Source: Kalaharituber pfeilii (lineage: Eukaryota; Ascomycota; Pezizomycetes; Pezizales; Pezizaceae). Taken from it: DNA of 64,000 bases. The stretch lies in the NCBI GenBank assembly GCA_015179045.1, contig WHUZ01000001.1:1736001-1800000 (forward strand). The letters are read 5' to 3'. Below, piece by piece: positions 50,707 to 60,589 of this stretch; the first letter of the stretch is position 1; each line of letters begins with the position of its first letter. Position numbers and translations under genes: made by a program. Under the pieces are notes generated by a model that saw only the letters and a program-made list of their open reading frames with translations, had not been told where the DNA came from and searched no databases.

Positions 50707-50994
50707 CGGAGAATGTAAAAAAATTCAAACGAAGATAGCACAAGAAACAGCAAGATTGTAATTGTTACCTTGGTATGAGTTGGCTCCGACAGCAATCCTT
50801 CCGCATAATCTCAACACCTCACCGTTTTTTTTTTTTGTATTTTTGTTATTCACTCAAAACAAAATACCACATATGCCCACGCCTATCCAATCTATGCAAT
50901 CCACAGTTGCAGCAAAACGAATATACCCTTTACGCCACGGATATTATTTGACTTTTGGACTCCTCCGATGTTTTGACAGTTGGAGGGAAAAAGC

Positions 50995-53409
50995 TTATTC
51001 GATTCTCTTCTTTCCTTCCTCTAGGTGGATTAATCTGATATTGTTAATGCTGACGCCTCGCTCGTGTCTGTTTACGAGTGGGCCAACGATCTTGTCCTTT
51101 TTGACACGGCCCAATGCTTCGTTGTATCCTTCAATGGCCCATGCCATGGTGTTGAGTTTTGGCCAGTTGACCTGCATCGAATCGGGGAGATCAGTAAATA
51201 ATACTCCTAGTTATATCAAGAAAGGACGGGAATGGCTTACATAAAGCATTCCATGAGAATAAATAAAGGTTGCGCAATATGCACCCACAACCATCCAAAA
51301 CATCATGAACAGCCTCATCGAGATGTTCGACTCTGCAAAGAGCAGAGTAAACAGCACTAAGAAGACCGAGGCAGCAAGAATATACGGCACTGCCTGAATA
51401 AACAGTGGCCTTCTATCGACAAAAACCCACGAGCTAGATATTCCAGATGCATAAGGCAAGTAATTTCCCAAAAAAACATCATACGCATCCTGCCTTGGCC
51501 CGTCCGCGAAATTATTCCTGATGTACCGTGTGCACGAATTTGATAAGTCCGCCAAGGCGCCATTTTTAGTTCGCACACCGGTTCGCGTGAGGTCAGTCTT
51601 GAGCGCGCCGGTGCCTGAGTAGGCACGAGAAACCACATCGGCATTATCGGCCCAAGCATTGCGGAATAATGATTCGAAGTGGGTGTAACTTGCTGCATTT
51701 TCTCCTTTCTCCAACACACCAAGCTCGATGAGTTGCCGGTTGAGAGTCCATCTTGCCAGCATGCTTTGAATGACATTGGTTCTGTCGAGGCAATCCATGC
51801 AATTGGTCCTGACGACAGATGTCTGAGTATTCCGCACTGTTGAAGCAACGGCTGAACCGCCCTCAGTGGCATGGAAGTATCGCTGTGTGTACAGCGATTC
51901 TCCTAGCTGATCAAGAAGCAGTTGTGCACGATGCCATTTCATCCCCCCGCACTCGTGATGGAAGTCGAAATAGACGTAATGAATCCGATCCTCCTTCCTC
52001 CTCTTCTCACTAGACTCAATATCCCTAAAACGTTCTGAAGTTTTCTCACTAGCTTGCTTTGATTCTGAGGGCGTGGTTAATAATGACTTTACAACCTTCT
52101 CATATGCAGCTTTCACTTGCTCTTCCCTCCCTTTCTGATTGACTAGGTTGACGCAGTAGTTGTCACCATAGAGCCGGATTTGTTCGTCGAAATGCTTCCT
52201 AGCAAAAGGAACAGCGTTTTCGATACCCCTGATTGCAAGCTTGGGTACATAATGGAGATTGTTGACCTCAGCCCAGAATACTGGAACACTGCCTCTAGTC
52301 TGGACGTATGACAGCACTTGGACCTGCTCTTTCAGACCAGCGGCGGTGGGTATCGAATCAGGATCGTATCCCGCTAGATGTCCATCAGCATGCAGCGGCA
52401 CAAGAGGCAATAATCTAATTGCATACCGAGTCCACCACCGGCATCTCCAATAATGAGGATCTGTTCAGTTTCATTATAATTTGCTACATTACCATTTTCG
52501 TCAATTCCTCTAGTAAAGTATCGGGTGCCTGCCCGATGTCTAGACTTCCTGGTAATAAGGATAAATGTCATTGGGGTATTCTTGATGCGAGTTGTAGCGA
52601 TTATAAGGAAACCAAAGACGACTGGTAAAATGAAGGAATCGACCTGGATCAACCAAATTCAGCATAAAATCCCTGATAACCATGAAGGCCAAGCATACTG
52701 ATGGCTGAGAACTCCGCAAATCTATTAAATCAGACTGAATATATCGATTCCAGAAAAACCTATCGTCGGCCTAAAAGAGGAGGAGTCAATTCGGTATTTC
52801 ATTCCAACAGTGGGCAATGAAATCATACTCTTTGCCAAAGAGGAAGTGACGAAGCATCTATTGCCGACTGTCGTTGCATCGAATTCGTCAGGTCAAACGA
52901 GTATGAGAAGTACATTGGACCTGTGCGAAGGTGGGTACACAATAGCGCGAGGTACGTGTCCTCATCATGATCCTTCATGAATATTATGTCAATATACTGC
53001 CCTCTTTTATTTCCCAGCTAAGACATACATGAAGGGCCGGCTCTTGCAGTGGTAGGAATTCCGTAGCTTGTATCTTATACACGCTGTGCCCACGTATACG
53101 ACCAACCACCATTGCCTTCGTAATGACAATAACGTACTTGTCTATATCATCCTCGCGCTAACCGTCAACTTGGAATTATTCTTGCAAGGGAGGTTTGAAG
53201 GCTCAACAACCTAGTCGCAGCCGTATCACACCCAAGATACCAGCAATGCTCATGGCACTTTTTGTTTGTAAGACTGGATGATCCACCATCCGCATGTTAC
53301 CACTCGGACGGTCTATAACCAAGGACGGGGCCTCTGGAGATGACGGGCATCGGAAAATGTAGTTAGTTGGTGACGCGTGGACGCTAAGTCCCCGGAATAC
53401 AGAAGGCAT
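50995..53409 (-). CDS. SAC1: Phosphoinositide phosphatase SAC1
   Basis: ER/Golgi-anchored phosphatase that converts PI4P to phosphatidylinositol, opposing the STT4 kinase at the start of the window. Exons on minus: 53409-53211, 53141-53029, 52972-52829, 52770-52699, 52643-52427, 52373-51241, 51171-50995; 684 residues with agreeing phases. The start MPSVFRGLSVHASPTNYIF is followed by SIAGILGVIRLRLDKYVIVI, GPMYFSYSFDLTNSMQRQ, DDRFFWNRYIQSDLID and NVANYNETEQI. The catalytic C-x5-R-T motif is NCMDCLDRTNVIQ. Two membrane segments lie near the C-terminus (PYILAASVFLVLFTLLFAE and MRLFMMFWMVVGAYCATFIY), then a cytosolic tail ending GKKRIE. The first donor, GTTGTT at 53210, is weak. No lesion was seen. 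Confidence 0.95.
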
Positions 53410-53797
53410 GGTGTGGAAGCAAGCACAGGCGAGGGACTTGAATTGGAAACCGACTTCTGGAAGCCACGAATAAGCTGCAACGGAAGAAGGCTGATGTGGG
53501 GGAGGTAGGTGTCGACGAGTATGACAATGTGGTCAGCAGCAGCGCAGTCAGGAGAAGCGGGAAGGAGTGCTGCTTACTACATGGCTGGGCGTAGACTGTG
53601 TCATGTATGCAGTCCGTAGAATCACGTGATATTTTGTCAATGCACCTGATGAACAGAGTCAGAGCTTTTCTGGATATGATCGAAGTCAAAATTCCCTAAA
53701 AGCAATTAGGAATGGAGTAATGTGACATAGCATATGCGTGAGCCATTCCGCCAGCCAGGGTTTGGCCTATCGCAAAATGTTGCAGCAGAGGAATATG
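53410..53797. other. SAC1 upstream region
   Basis: Probable SAC1 promoter. A TCACGTGA motif lies at 53622-53629. No gene is supported. Confidence 0.45.
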
Positions 53798-53799
53798 TA

Positions 53800-53907
53800 C
53801 TCGCTCGTTCAGAGTATTGGAACGGTGCATAACAAATTTGCATTATTCCAAAAGGCCAATAGCGCACACAATTTATGCAGCAATCCAATACTTTCCGAAC
53901 CAGCGAG
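53800..53907. mobile_element. 108-bp MITE, family CTCGCTCG, copy 1
   Basis: Begins CTCGCTCGTTCAGAGTATTG and ends CAATACTTTCCGAACCAGCG, then AG, its near reverse complement. TA dinucleotides flank it at 53798-53799 and 53908-53909. A shorter copy with the same ends is at 56256-56329. Confidence 0.7.
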
Positions 53908-54148
53908 TACTAAAACATTGCTATGGGCCAGCTAAGCCAAACGCAGCTTCAGGGCTTCGTAAGGTTGCGGGGTCCCTGGAAGAGGCTGGGATAAGCTCAG
54001 TCCGATTCAGAATGCTTGATTTATTTGTTGCCCTTAGTACGTGAACTGCAATTTTTGTAAATTTATAAAGAAGAGACCGCATTTACAGGTCGTATCAGAT
54101 TTAGATGACATACAAGCTGTTATGTTTCTTGATGCGTAACATTAATTA

Positions 54149-54475
54149 GCGGTAGTCAGAATAGCCTGTCCCCATAAAAAATGGAATCCACCGGACAAAC
54201 CAGTTTATCCAGTTTGTAGTCTGAGTACCCCCTTGTGAAAATTGGATTTTTTAAATATCAAATCAGAAACCAGTTTTGGGTCCAAGATCCACTGGAATTT
54301 ATGCATGTCAGGTCCTGGATATGGCATGGAGGCCTGTAAGATGCATCATATATATGCAGTTGTTGCAAAAATCCGACAAGATTTATTTCATGAAAATAAA
54401 CCAGTTTAACCGGTTTATAACATGAAAAAACCAGATAAAATTTTGTATGGAGATGACCGGATTTTCTGGACTTTG
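54149..54475 (-). mobile_element. MITE of the gcggtattcagatt family, inverted, right end lost
   Basis: Left end GCGGTAGTCAGA preceded by TA at 54147-54148. The interior matches the 7662-7964 element in reverse orientation (for example CCAGTTTATCCAGTTTGTAG). The second terminal repeat is missing, so the right limit of about 54475 is approximate. Confidence 0.65.
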
Positions 54476-54484
54476 GCCTGCATG

Positions 54485-54575
54485 CATTTAGAAACGTACC
54501 TCGAAATCAGCTTGCACTGTAGCTCACCTCAAGGAAAAATTGGGAGAGATTGATAAGGCTACCACTCCATTAGCA
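54485..54575 (-). pseudogene. Possible transporter fragment between MITE copies
   Basis: A minus-strand frame reads WSGSLINLSQFFLEVSYSAS before a stop. SLINLSQFF resembles a membrane segment found near the C-terminus of triose-phosphate/nucleotide-sugar transporters, the family of the pseudogene at 55051-55998. It could be that gene's continuation beyond the MITEs or a second decayed copy. Short, so tentative. Confidence 0.35.
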
Positions 54576-54581
54576 ACACTA

Positions 54582-54958
54582 GCGGTATTCAGATTTTCCA
54601 GATTTCAAAATTTTATCGAGTCCAGAAAATCTGGCCATCTCCATACAAAATTTTATCAGGTTTTTTCAAGGTATAAATTCAAGGTATAAACCAGTTAAAC
54701 CAGTTTATTTTCGCATTTGTTCATGAAATAAAGCCAGTCGTATTTTTGCAAAAACTGCAGATATATGATGCATATTGCTGGCCACAATGCAGTAGCTGGG
54801 TTTTGGCATGTATAATTCCGGGGGATTTTGACCCAAAACTGGTTTCGGATTTGGCAAAAAATCTAATTTCACAAGAGGATACTCAGAGTACAGACCGGAT
54901 AAACTGGTTTGTCCGCCGAATTTCATTTTATATGGAGACAGTCTAATCTAAATACCGC
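54582..54958. mobile_element. 377-bp MITE, family gcggtattcagatt
   Basis: Ends GCGGTATTCAGATT and AATCTAAATACCGC, flanked by TA at 54580-54581 and 54959-54960. The interior matches the 7662-7964 copy, with a longer left arm. Followed directly by a partial copy (54961-55048). Confidence 0.78.
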
Positions 54959-54960
54959 TA

Positions 54961-55048
54961 TAAGAGGGTACTACAGACTGGATAAACTGGTTTGTCCGCT
55001 GGATTCCATTTTATATAGGGACAGTCTAATCTCTAATGTGAATACCGC
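54961..55048. mobile_element. Partial tandem copy of the same MITE (right end only)
   Basis: Repeats the last ~85 bp of the preceding element (AGACTGGATAAACTGGTTTG and onward) and ends GTGAATACCGC followed by TA at 55049-55050. It lacks a left end, so it looks like a nested insertion or unequal-exchange remnant. Confidence 0.65.
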
Positions 55049-55050
55049 TA

Positions 55051-55998
55051 CTGTTACCTTGAATAGGGCGTCAAGATTCGCACCTTGCGAAGCACCAGAC
55101 ATGCAAATCATCGCCCACCGAAAAGCAGGAACAACTTCCCACTTCGGCTGAGTTATCAACTATAGGGATAAAGAACATGATGCTTGACTACGGCGCCTGA
55201 TTATAGAGCAATTGCATACTGCTCATACTGAGTTTCTTGTGGTAAATCCCAATCCAGACTGTATATAGTGAGCTTGCTAAAACTCCAGGAAATGCAAAAA
55301 TTACTCCAGTTGGGCTAGTCGTCTTGGCCTCCGCATCCGCAGGGAGAGTATCAAAGTCACTAACAACACCTACACCGACACAAACTGGAGTGGGAGCAAA
55401 AAGAGCATTCGAGGAAGTGGGGTTCGGTAGAAACACAACGTTGATTAAGGCAACAAACGGAGTAAGCAGAATGCGTGCGATTTGATAAAATGTAACGGTC
55501 GAATAAGCAAGCGAGAGGTTTGGCAGGATGACATTAAAGCACATAGCTGCCGACAGAGGTAATATATCCATGAATTTAGCCCGCTGGGAGTGAACATTCC
55601 TATTGCTTGTCTGGAGGCGAAGTATAAAGTGAGGGTAGCGCAGGCGAAGTGAAAGGATACAAACCCTGTTTGCATGTGTTTGAACGACGGGTCGTCAAAA
55701 TTGCTTTACTCGTGAACACCTAAAGTTTAACATCTATATTTTATCTTGGCCCAGGAATCATATCGAACTGGAGTATTGGGTGATGCATACAATTGCTATT
55801 GTTGCAAGTGTATTGGCAATAAGCCAGAAGAAGAAAGATATCCTTCCTGCGTTCATTTCTAACGGGGTTTCCGTAGCAGTCCCCTCTGTGATGAGCTTCT
55901 CGGAAGGACTTGACGACTCTTCTAACTCATATTTTTTCAGCGCCGGGGCGTTCTCCAGCTTCCAGGTCAGAGGCCTCTGTGCAGGACAAACCGGCCAT
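55051..55998 (-). pseudogene. Triose-phosphate/nucleotide-sugar transporter family (SLC35-like) pseudogene
   Basis: The family consists of multi-spanning Golgi or ER antiporters. Minus-strand segments in order: RISFFFWLIANTLATIAI, intron, VFTSKAI, DDPSFKHMQTGFVSFHFACA, AKFMDILPLSAAMCFNVILP, NLSLAYSTVTFYQIARILLT, ASSLYTVWIGIYHKKLSMSS, YNQAP then TAG, and later VPAFRWAMICMSG. Lesions: a phase change near the N-terminus (A run, about 55930), one base short in the T run before DDPSF (about 55707), one base short in the C run after GMFTP, an in-frame TAG after NQAP, a further shift, and MITE insertions directly at its 3' side (55048). Many independent breaks plus truncation make this a true pseudogene rather than sequencing noise alone. 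Confidence 0.85.
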
Positions 55999-56255
55999 TA
56001 CTGGGATATCTGGGATTTACGATTTAAAGTTTGTGGAAAGAGAAGAGTTTAAATTCACTCGCTCGGTTATCTTGGGAGCTCTACTTTCTACATCTACTAT
56101 CTACACTCTCCGATGAAATACAAACCCTTTTCCCCTCTGACGCCCTTCGGCATCCGTTTCTTTTTGGCATCATGAGTTTTAGCCCTACGAGGAAGGTTGA
56201 ATTTTGACCTTATGAGGTTTAGCTCATTGACCGGGGGTGGGAAGCTACATTCTTA

Positions 56256-56329
56256 CTCGCTCATTCAAAAAGTATTGGAACGGCTGAGCGTAATTAGTCA
56301 GCCATTCGAATACTATCTAAACGAGCGAG
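56256..56329. mobile_element. 74-bp MITE, family CTCGCTCG, copy 2
   Basis: Starts CTCGCTCATTCAAAAAGTAT and ends TACTATCTAAACGAGCGAG; TA flanks at 56254-56255 and 56330-56331. The ends match the 53800-53907 element. Confidence 0.7.
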
Positions 56330-56331
56330 TA

Positions 56332-58635
56332 CATACGAGACAATGCTATCGTGAGGCAAAAAATGCACCTGATAGGATAATAACGTGCAGGCGGGTGACT
56401 TGGCAACGCTGCTTGACCTTGTGCACTTAATTGTTCTCGAGTACGGAAGTGCTTCGCATCCGCTTTAGCATACCATAGTCTCATCGTCTCATCGTCGGCT
56501 TGTCGATCGTCGGATCGATCGTTGCTGGATCGCCGCTGGATCGTCGGCTTGACACATCCGAAATCTGGGGTATGGTTACTGAGGTTATCATACAAAGTTA
56601 AACATCAGCCCTAAGTTGTGCTAGTCTCATGCCAAGGCCCGATGGCTGCAGCTTGAGACAGCTCCACGCTATCTCAATCGCTAATCAATCTCACTCTCGG
56701 ACCTTGGTTCCTAGTACATATGCATTAAGTAGTCTCATAGCCACGGTTCCTGGTTGGATTCACCTGTAGTTGCATATGTACGCAACCCCCACATTCCAGT
56801 CTTGAACCCAGGGACCGCGGCCAGCACGGGAGAAACACTTGTGGATGTGCGGCCACCTGCTACTTGGACATGGGGGTGGCAAGTCGAAATGGTTTTAACA
56901 CAATGATAGGGGCAGAGGTAATGTCAACACAATTACATGTGGTTGCTGCGGGAGAGATATCATTTGAAGTACATGGGGTTCAAATTGCGGGTCTGTCTTG
57001 CTAACCGGGGACTGAATGACTGGCCTTACTCCCAGACAAAGTATCAAACTACCGGTCTCACTCCTAGACAATGCATACTCCACAGGGCTTTGCCTGATCC
57101 CTTTCTATTTTCTCCCAAAGGGCAACTCTTTAGCTCTATTCGTATGAAACCACGCTTCTCACTTCGACTTACCACCCCCAAGTATATATGCGTGCAGAAA
57201 GCTGGAGGAGATATCATTTTATGGCTTGTACAGTGACCCTCACATACCATTTAGGCGGACTCTTGCCTGTAAGCTTGTTTCTGTGGTGTTTATATATATG
57301 TATGGGACAATGCTACCCTTATATTAAAATTGAGCCCGGAGCGATGCACCTCGAAAGAATTTCATAGTCCGTATGTAATACCGTCACGCATGCAGATACA
57401 GAGAACTTTGAAGTTCATATTCAGTCTTCCCCACTTGCAGATTAGCCTCTAGAAAGCTCAACCGGTATGCTAAGGCACTCTCAACAATATTGCACTAGTG
57501 GTTCGAGAATGATGGCACCTTTGTCTCTAGCCTCAAAGGGGATCGACGATCAAGCAATTTGAGGCCTTTTTTCTCTTGTTCCTTTCCTGCAGGGATAGTA
57601 GTCATTACAAGACTATGGGGTACTGTAATGCACTCCCTAGGTTCTAAAATCAACTGTCAGTCAGCGCACTCTATTGCTCATTGGTATGACATCTTTATGA
57701 GCTGTGAGATACTGACTAATGCGTGATCAGATTGTATCAATACTATCATGAAATCTCAACAAGCAGTTTGATAGCATCATATAGCTTGCACAGATGAGTT
57801 CTTATGGCTCTACAGAAGATTACATGCTGACAGCTGATGAGATTGATGATAAAGACATATTTGTAACTGCAGCTGAGGTCTATCAAATGGAAGTGCATGC
57901 AGCCGCAATGGTATGAGACACCAGTTCCTGATCCACGTAAGATTTATAAGGCCCTGTTTGGTCGACCGCGCATACCTGATTTTTCAAGTGGAACTATGGC
58001 AATCAAACGATTTCCTAGTTTCACTAGTGCTGTTCCGCTGTCAGTTTCCGCCCGCAAAAAATTGAAACTGTCCAACGGAGGTGAGTATAGCTACGTATCA
58101 TTTCGGTTCCTACAGTATGACTGCATCACATATTTCTTGGCGGCACACTGTCTATTAGCCTGGGTACGATCAAAGCATTTTGATATATGTAACACGTGAT
58201 TATCGCGGCCTCCGGCCGCCTCGTTTGTGTTTAAATTTGTGTTAGGTAGGGAATTATTTTGGGGCTTAGTAGATGGATAGGTAGCATTATTCTCGTATGT
58301 AGGGATAACATCCATGTACTTATGGTACCTAGTCTTGTCTTGGTAGTAAAAAAAATTTTAGTGTGCTATTTTATACCACACAGGCAGAATCATGAATACA
58401 ACCACCACAAATACAGCCACCACAAATACTACTACCACGAGCACAATTACGCTCACAATTACGTCGGCGTCCAGGGCTACACATTCACGGTTATACCTCT
58501 GCGGCTATACGAGCAAGAGCTAATTTAAAGACCTACTTGTCAGGGTGACCCAACAAAGTATCAATGATAAGCGATGAGAGATGACGCATGATAATCACGC
58601 CATTCATAGTTATGATGGTGAAGAGAGAGAAGCTT
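56332..58635. other. Gene-poor region
   Basis: No gene is supported. Short local repeats of GGATCG/TCGTCGGCTTG lie at 56470-56555. Around 57794-58085 two frames read coding-like pieces (MSSYGSTEDYMLTADEIDDK, then in another frame DPRKIYKALFGRPRIPDFSS) separated by shifts, probably a decayed element of unknown type. A microsatellite-like ACCACAAATAC tract lies at 58400-58440. Confidence 0.35.
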
Positions 58636-58790
58636 GTTAGTTAACACTCAATGTTAAATAGAATAATGCAAATAACCGACACGCTGGACGCCTATATATA
58701 GAGGCCTCCACGGCCTCTATACAAAGGTCAAGTTCCAAGCGTTGTCCTAAGTTACACCTACACTTCGCTGCAATCGCAGACACCGTAACA
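58636..58790 (+). repeat. 155-bp LTR-like sequence
   Basis: Starts TGTTAGTTAACAC and ends CACCGTAACA, giving 5-bp inverted ends TGTTA/TAACA as in LTRs. It contains a TATA-like CCTATATATAGAGG at about 58690. The minisatellite starts in the next base, where a primer-binding site would be expected. No second LTR or pol gene was found, so it may be a solo or truncated LTR. Confidence 0.5.
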
Positions 58791-59251
58791 CTACTCGAGC
58801 AGAAGCTGGTCTAGTAACCTATCGAGCTGGAATGAATCTACTAACCTATCAAGCAGAAGCTGGTTTAGAGGTCTATCGAGTAGAAGTTGGCTCATTGACT
58901 TACCGAGCAGGAGCTAACCCACGAACCTATCGAGCAAGAGCTGATCTAGAGATCTACTTAAGTAGAAGCTAATCCAACAACTTATCAAGCTGGAACGAAT
59001 CCACGAACCTATCGAGCAGGAGCTAGTTTAGAAGTCTATTGAGTAGAAGTTAGCTCACTGAGTTACCGAGCAGGAGTTAACTCACTAGCCTATTGAGTAA
59101 GAGCTAATCTAAAGACCTACTCGAGTAGAAGCTGCAGTGATCCAGCAACCTATGGAGCTGGAATGAATTCAGTAACTTATCGAGCAGGAGCTGGTTTAGA
59201 GCTCTATTGAGTAGAAGTTAGCTCAAACTTATCGAGCAGGAGCTGGCCTAC
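58791..59251 (+). repeat. 27-bp minisatellite, left block
   Basis: About 17 diverged units of 27-28 bp with a core close to CTATCGAGCAGGAGCTGAT followed by a variable 8-9 bases. Units of 27 keep a frame (YRAG-A-x-x-x-T, nine residues), but stops and 28-bp units break it after about 60 codons. The array resumes at about 60590. Confidence 0.85.
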
Positions 59252-60008
59252 TCGACTCTTAATATCATTGGAGTCGTTGGGAAAACCTTTGATGTTCATA
59301 GTGATATCAAAGATTATAATCCTCGGTCATTTGAGTTAAATACTTCGATTTTTGATACTCGAGAATCCCCTGCTTTATATACAGTCATGTGTTTTATTCC
59401 ACAGGATACCAGGTTTCAAAATACTTCTTTACCTACCTCTCGAGCTCCTGTTTCTATTTTTGGAATTATTATAGGAATTCATACTTCGAGTAACAATATT
59501 GCTTTATTGCTTTCTGATATTGTTTTTTTGTCTGCCCGAAATGCAATTGATTTTTCCACTACTACTACTGATGAAGGATTACAAGACCCTGAGTCCTCAA
59601 GCCCAAAACGAAAATGGGACAAGTGGAGAAAAAATACAGGAGTTGAACAAAAAAGCAAAAGAGTAAGTCAGGGTCTTGTAATTCTTCATCAGTAGTAGTA
59701 GTGGAAAAATCAATTGCATTTCGGGCAGACAAAAAAACAATATCAGAAAGCAATAAAGCAATATTGTTACTCGGAGTATGAATTCCTATAATAATTCCAA
59801 AAATAGAAACAGGAGCTCGAGAGGTAGGTAAAGGAGTATTTTGAAACCTGGTATCCTGTGGAATAAAACACATAACTGTATATAAAGCAGGGGATTCTCG
59901 AGTATCAAAAATCGAAGTATTTAACTCAAATGACCGAGGATTATAATCTTTGATATCACTATGAACATCAAAGGTTTTCCCAACGACTCCAATGATATTA
60001 AGAGTCGA
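59252..60008. repeat. 341-bp inverted duplication with 75-bp spacer
   Basis: Left arm 59252-59592 and right arm 59668-60008 are reverse complements at 337 of 341 positions, with no length differences. The four mismatches are all transitions. The spacer 59593-59667 continues the left-arm frame. The arms carry part of exon 2 of the gene at 60429-59565, so the left arm is a truncated, inverted copy of that gene's 3' part. Transcripts across it would fold into a long hairpin. Confidence 0.93.
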
Positions 60009-60429
60009 AGATTGAACCTGAGGACATTTGGCTATATAATCTTCGTCATTCGGATTACCATACCTATTTTTTTTTTCTCTAGTTAGCAGATAATGGTAGT
60101 AATAAAATTCAATAAATAGAAATTACATACTGGGATATATGAAGTGCTCGTAATTGGAAACTTAGTGAATTATCGATTTTTTTCACTATGAATATCCCAT
60201 CGGCGAAGATGTATGAATTCTGTATTGGAATTCCAGTATTTTTTGGAAAATACTTGTAAATATCCAATGGTAAAGATTTCTTCGAATCCACCGATATTAT
60301 ATTATAGCTCGAATCGATCCAAATTTCCCCTTCTAACCGCCGGGTATATATAGATTTTTGTATAGAATCCGTATGAATTGAGTATATTGGGGTAGAAGTA
60401 TGCAAAATGGCACTATATAGCTGAGGCAT
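59565..60429 (-). CDS. Uncharacterised intron-containing gene inside the minisatellite
   Basis: Exon 1 60429-60131 (start MPQLYSAILHTSTPIYS; an earlier in-frame Met is at 60534) and exon 2 60078-59565, joined by a 52-bp intron with CTAAC branch; phases agree. Readable segments: YTRRLEGEIWIDSSYN, DSKKSLPLDIYKYFPKN, DEDYIAKCPQVQSSTLNIIG, FIPQDTRFQNTPLP, VSIFGIIIGIHTPSNNIA and LLSDIVFLSARN. Alternating short hydrophobic stretches could form a beta-barrel (OB-like) fold; this is inference only. Beyond 59668 the frame runs into the reversed spacer and probably no longer reflects the native C-terminus; the left-arm copy suggests the native end was basic (SSSPKRKWDKWRKNTG) followed by a donor-like GTAAGT. 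About 270 residues as read. I do not recognise the family. Confidence 0.55.
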
Positions 60430-60589
60430 CTTGTATAGTTGATGGATAAAATGGAAACGTGTAAGCAGTATATATGTAGTATAAGCAGTGGAGGGAAATC
60501 GTAGTAGACAGCAGATGTACTGGTAAAGTCGCAAAAAAAGTTGATTAGAATAGAATAGAATAGCTAGTTTAAATAATATGGGAACTTAC

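Noticed and set aside
58791..59250. Repetitive protein-coding gene across the array
   Set aside because: The nine-residue frame lasts only about 60 codons before stops and 28-bp units; no start or promoter is convincing.
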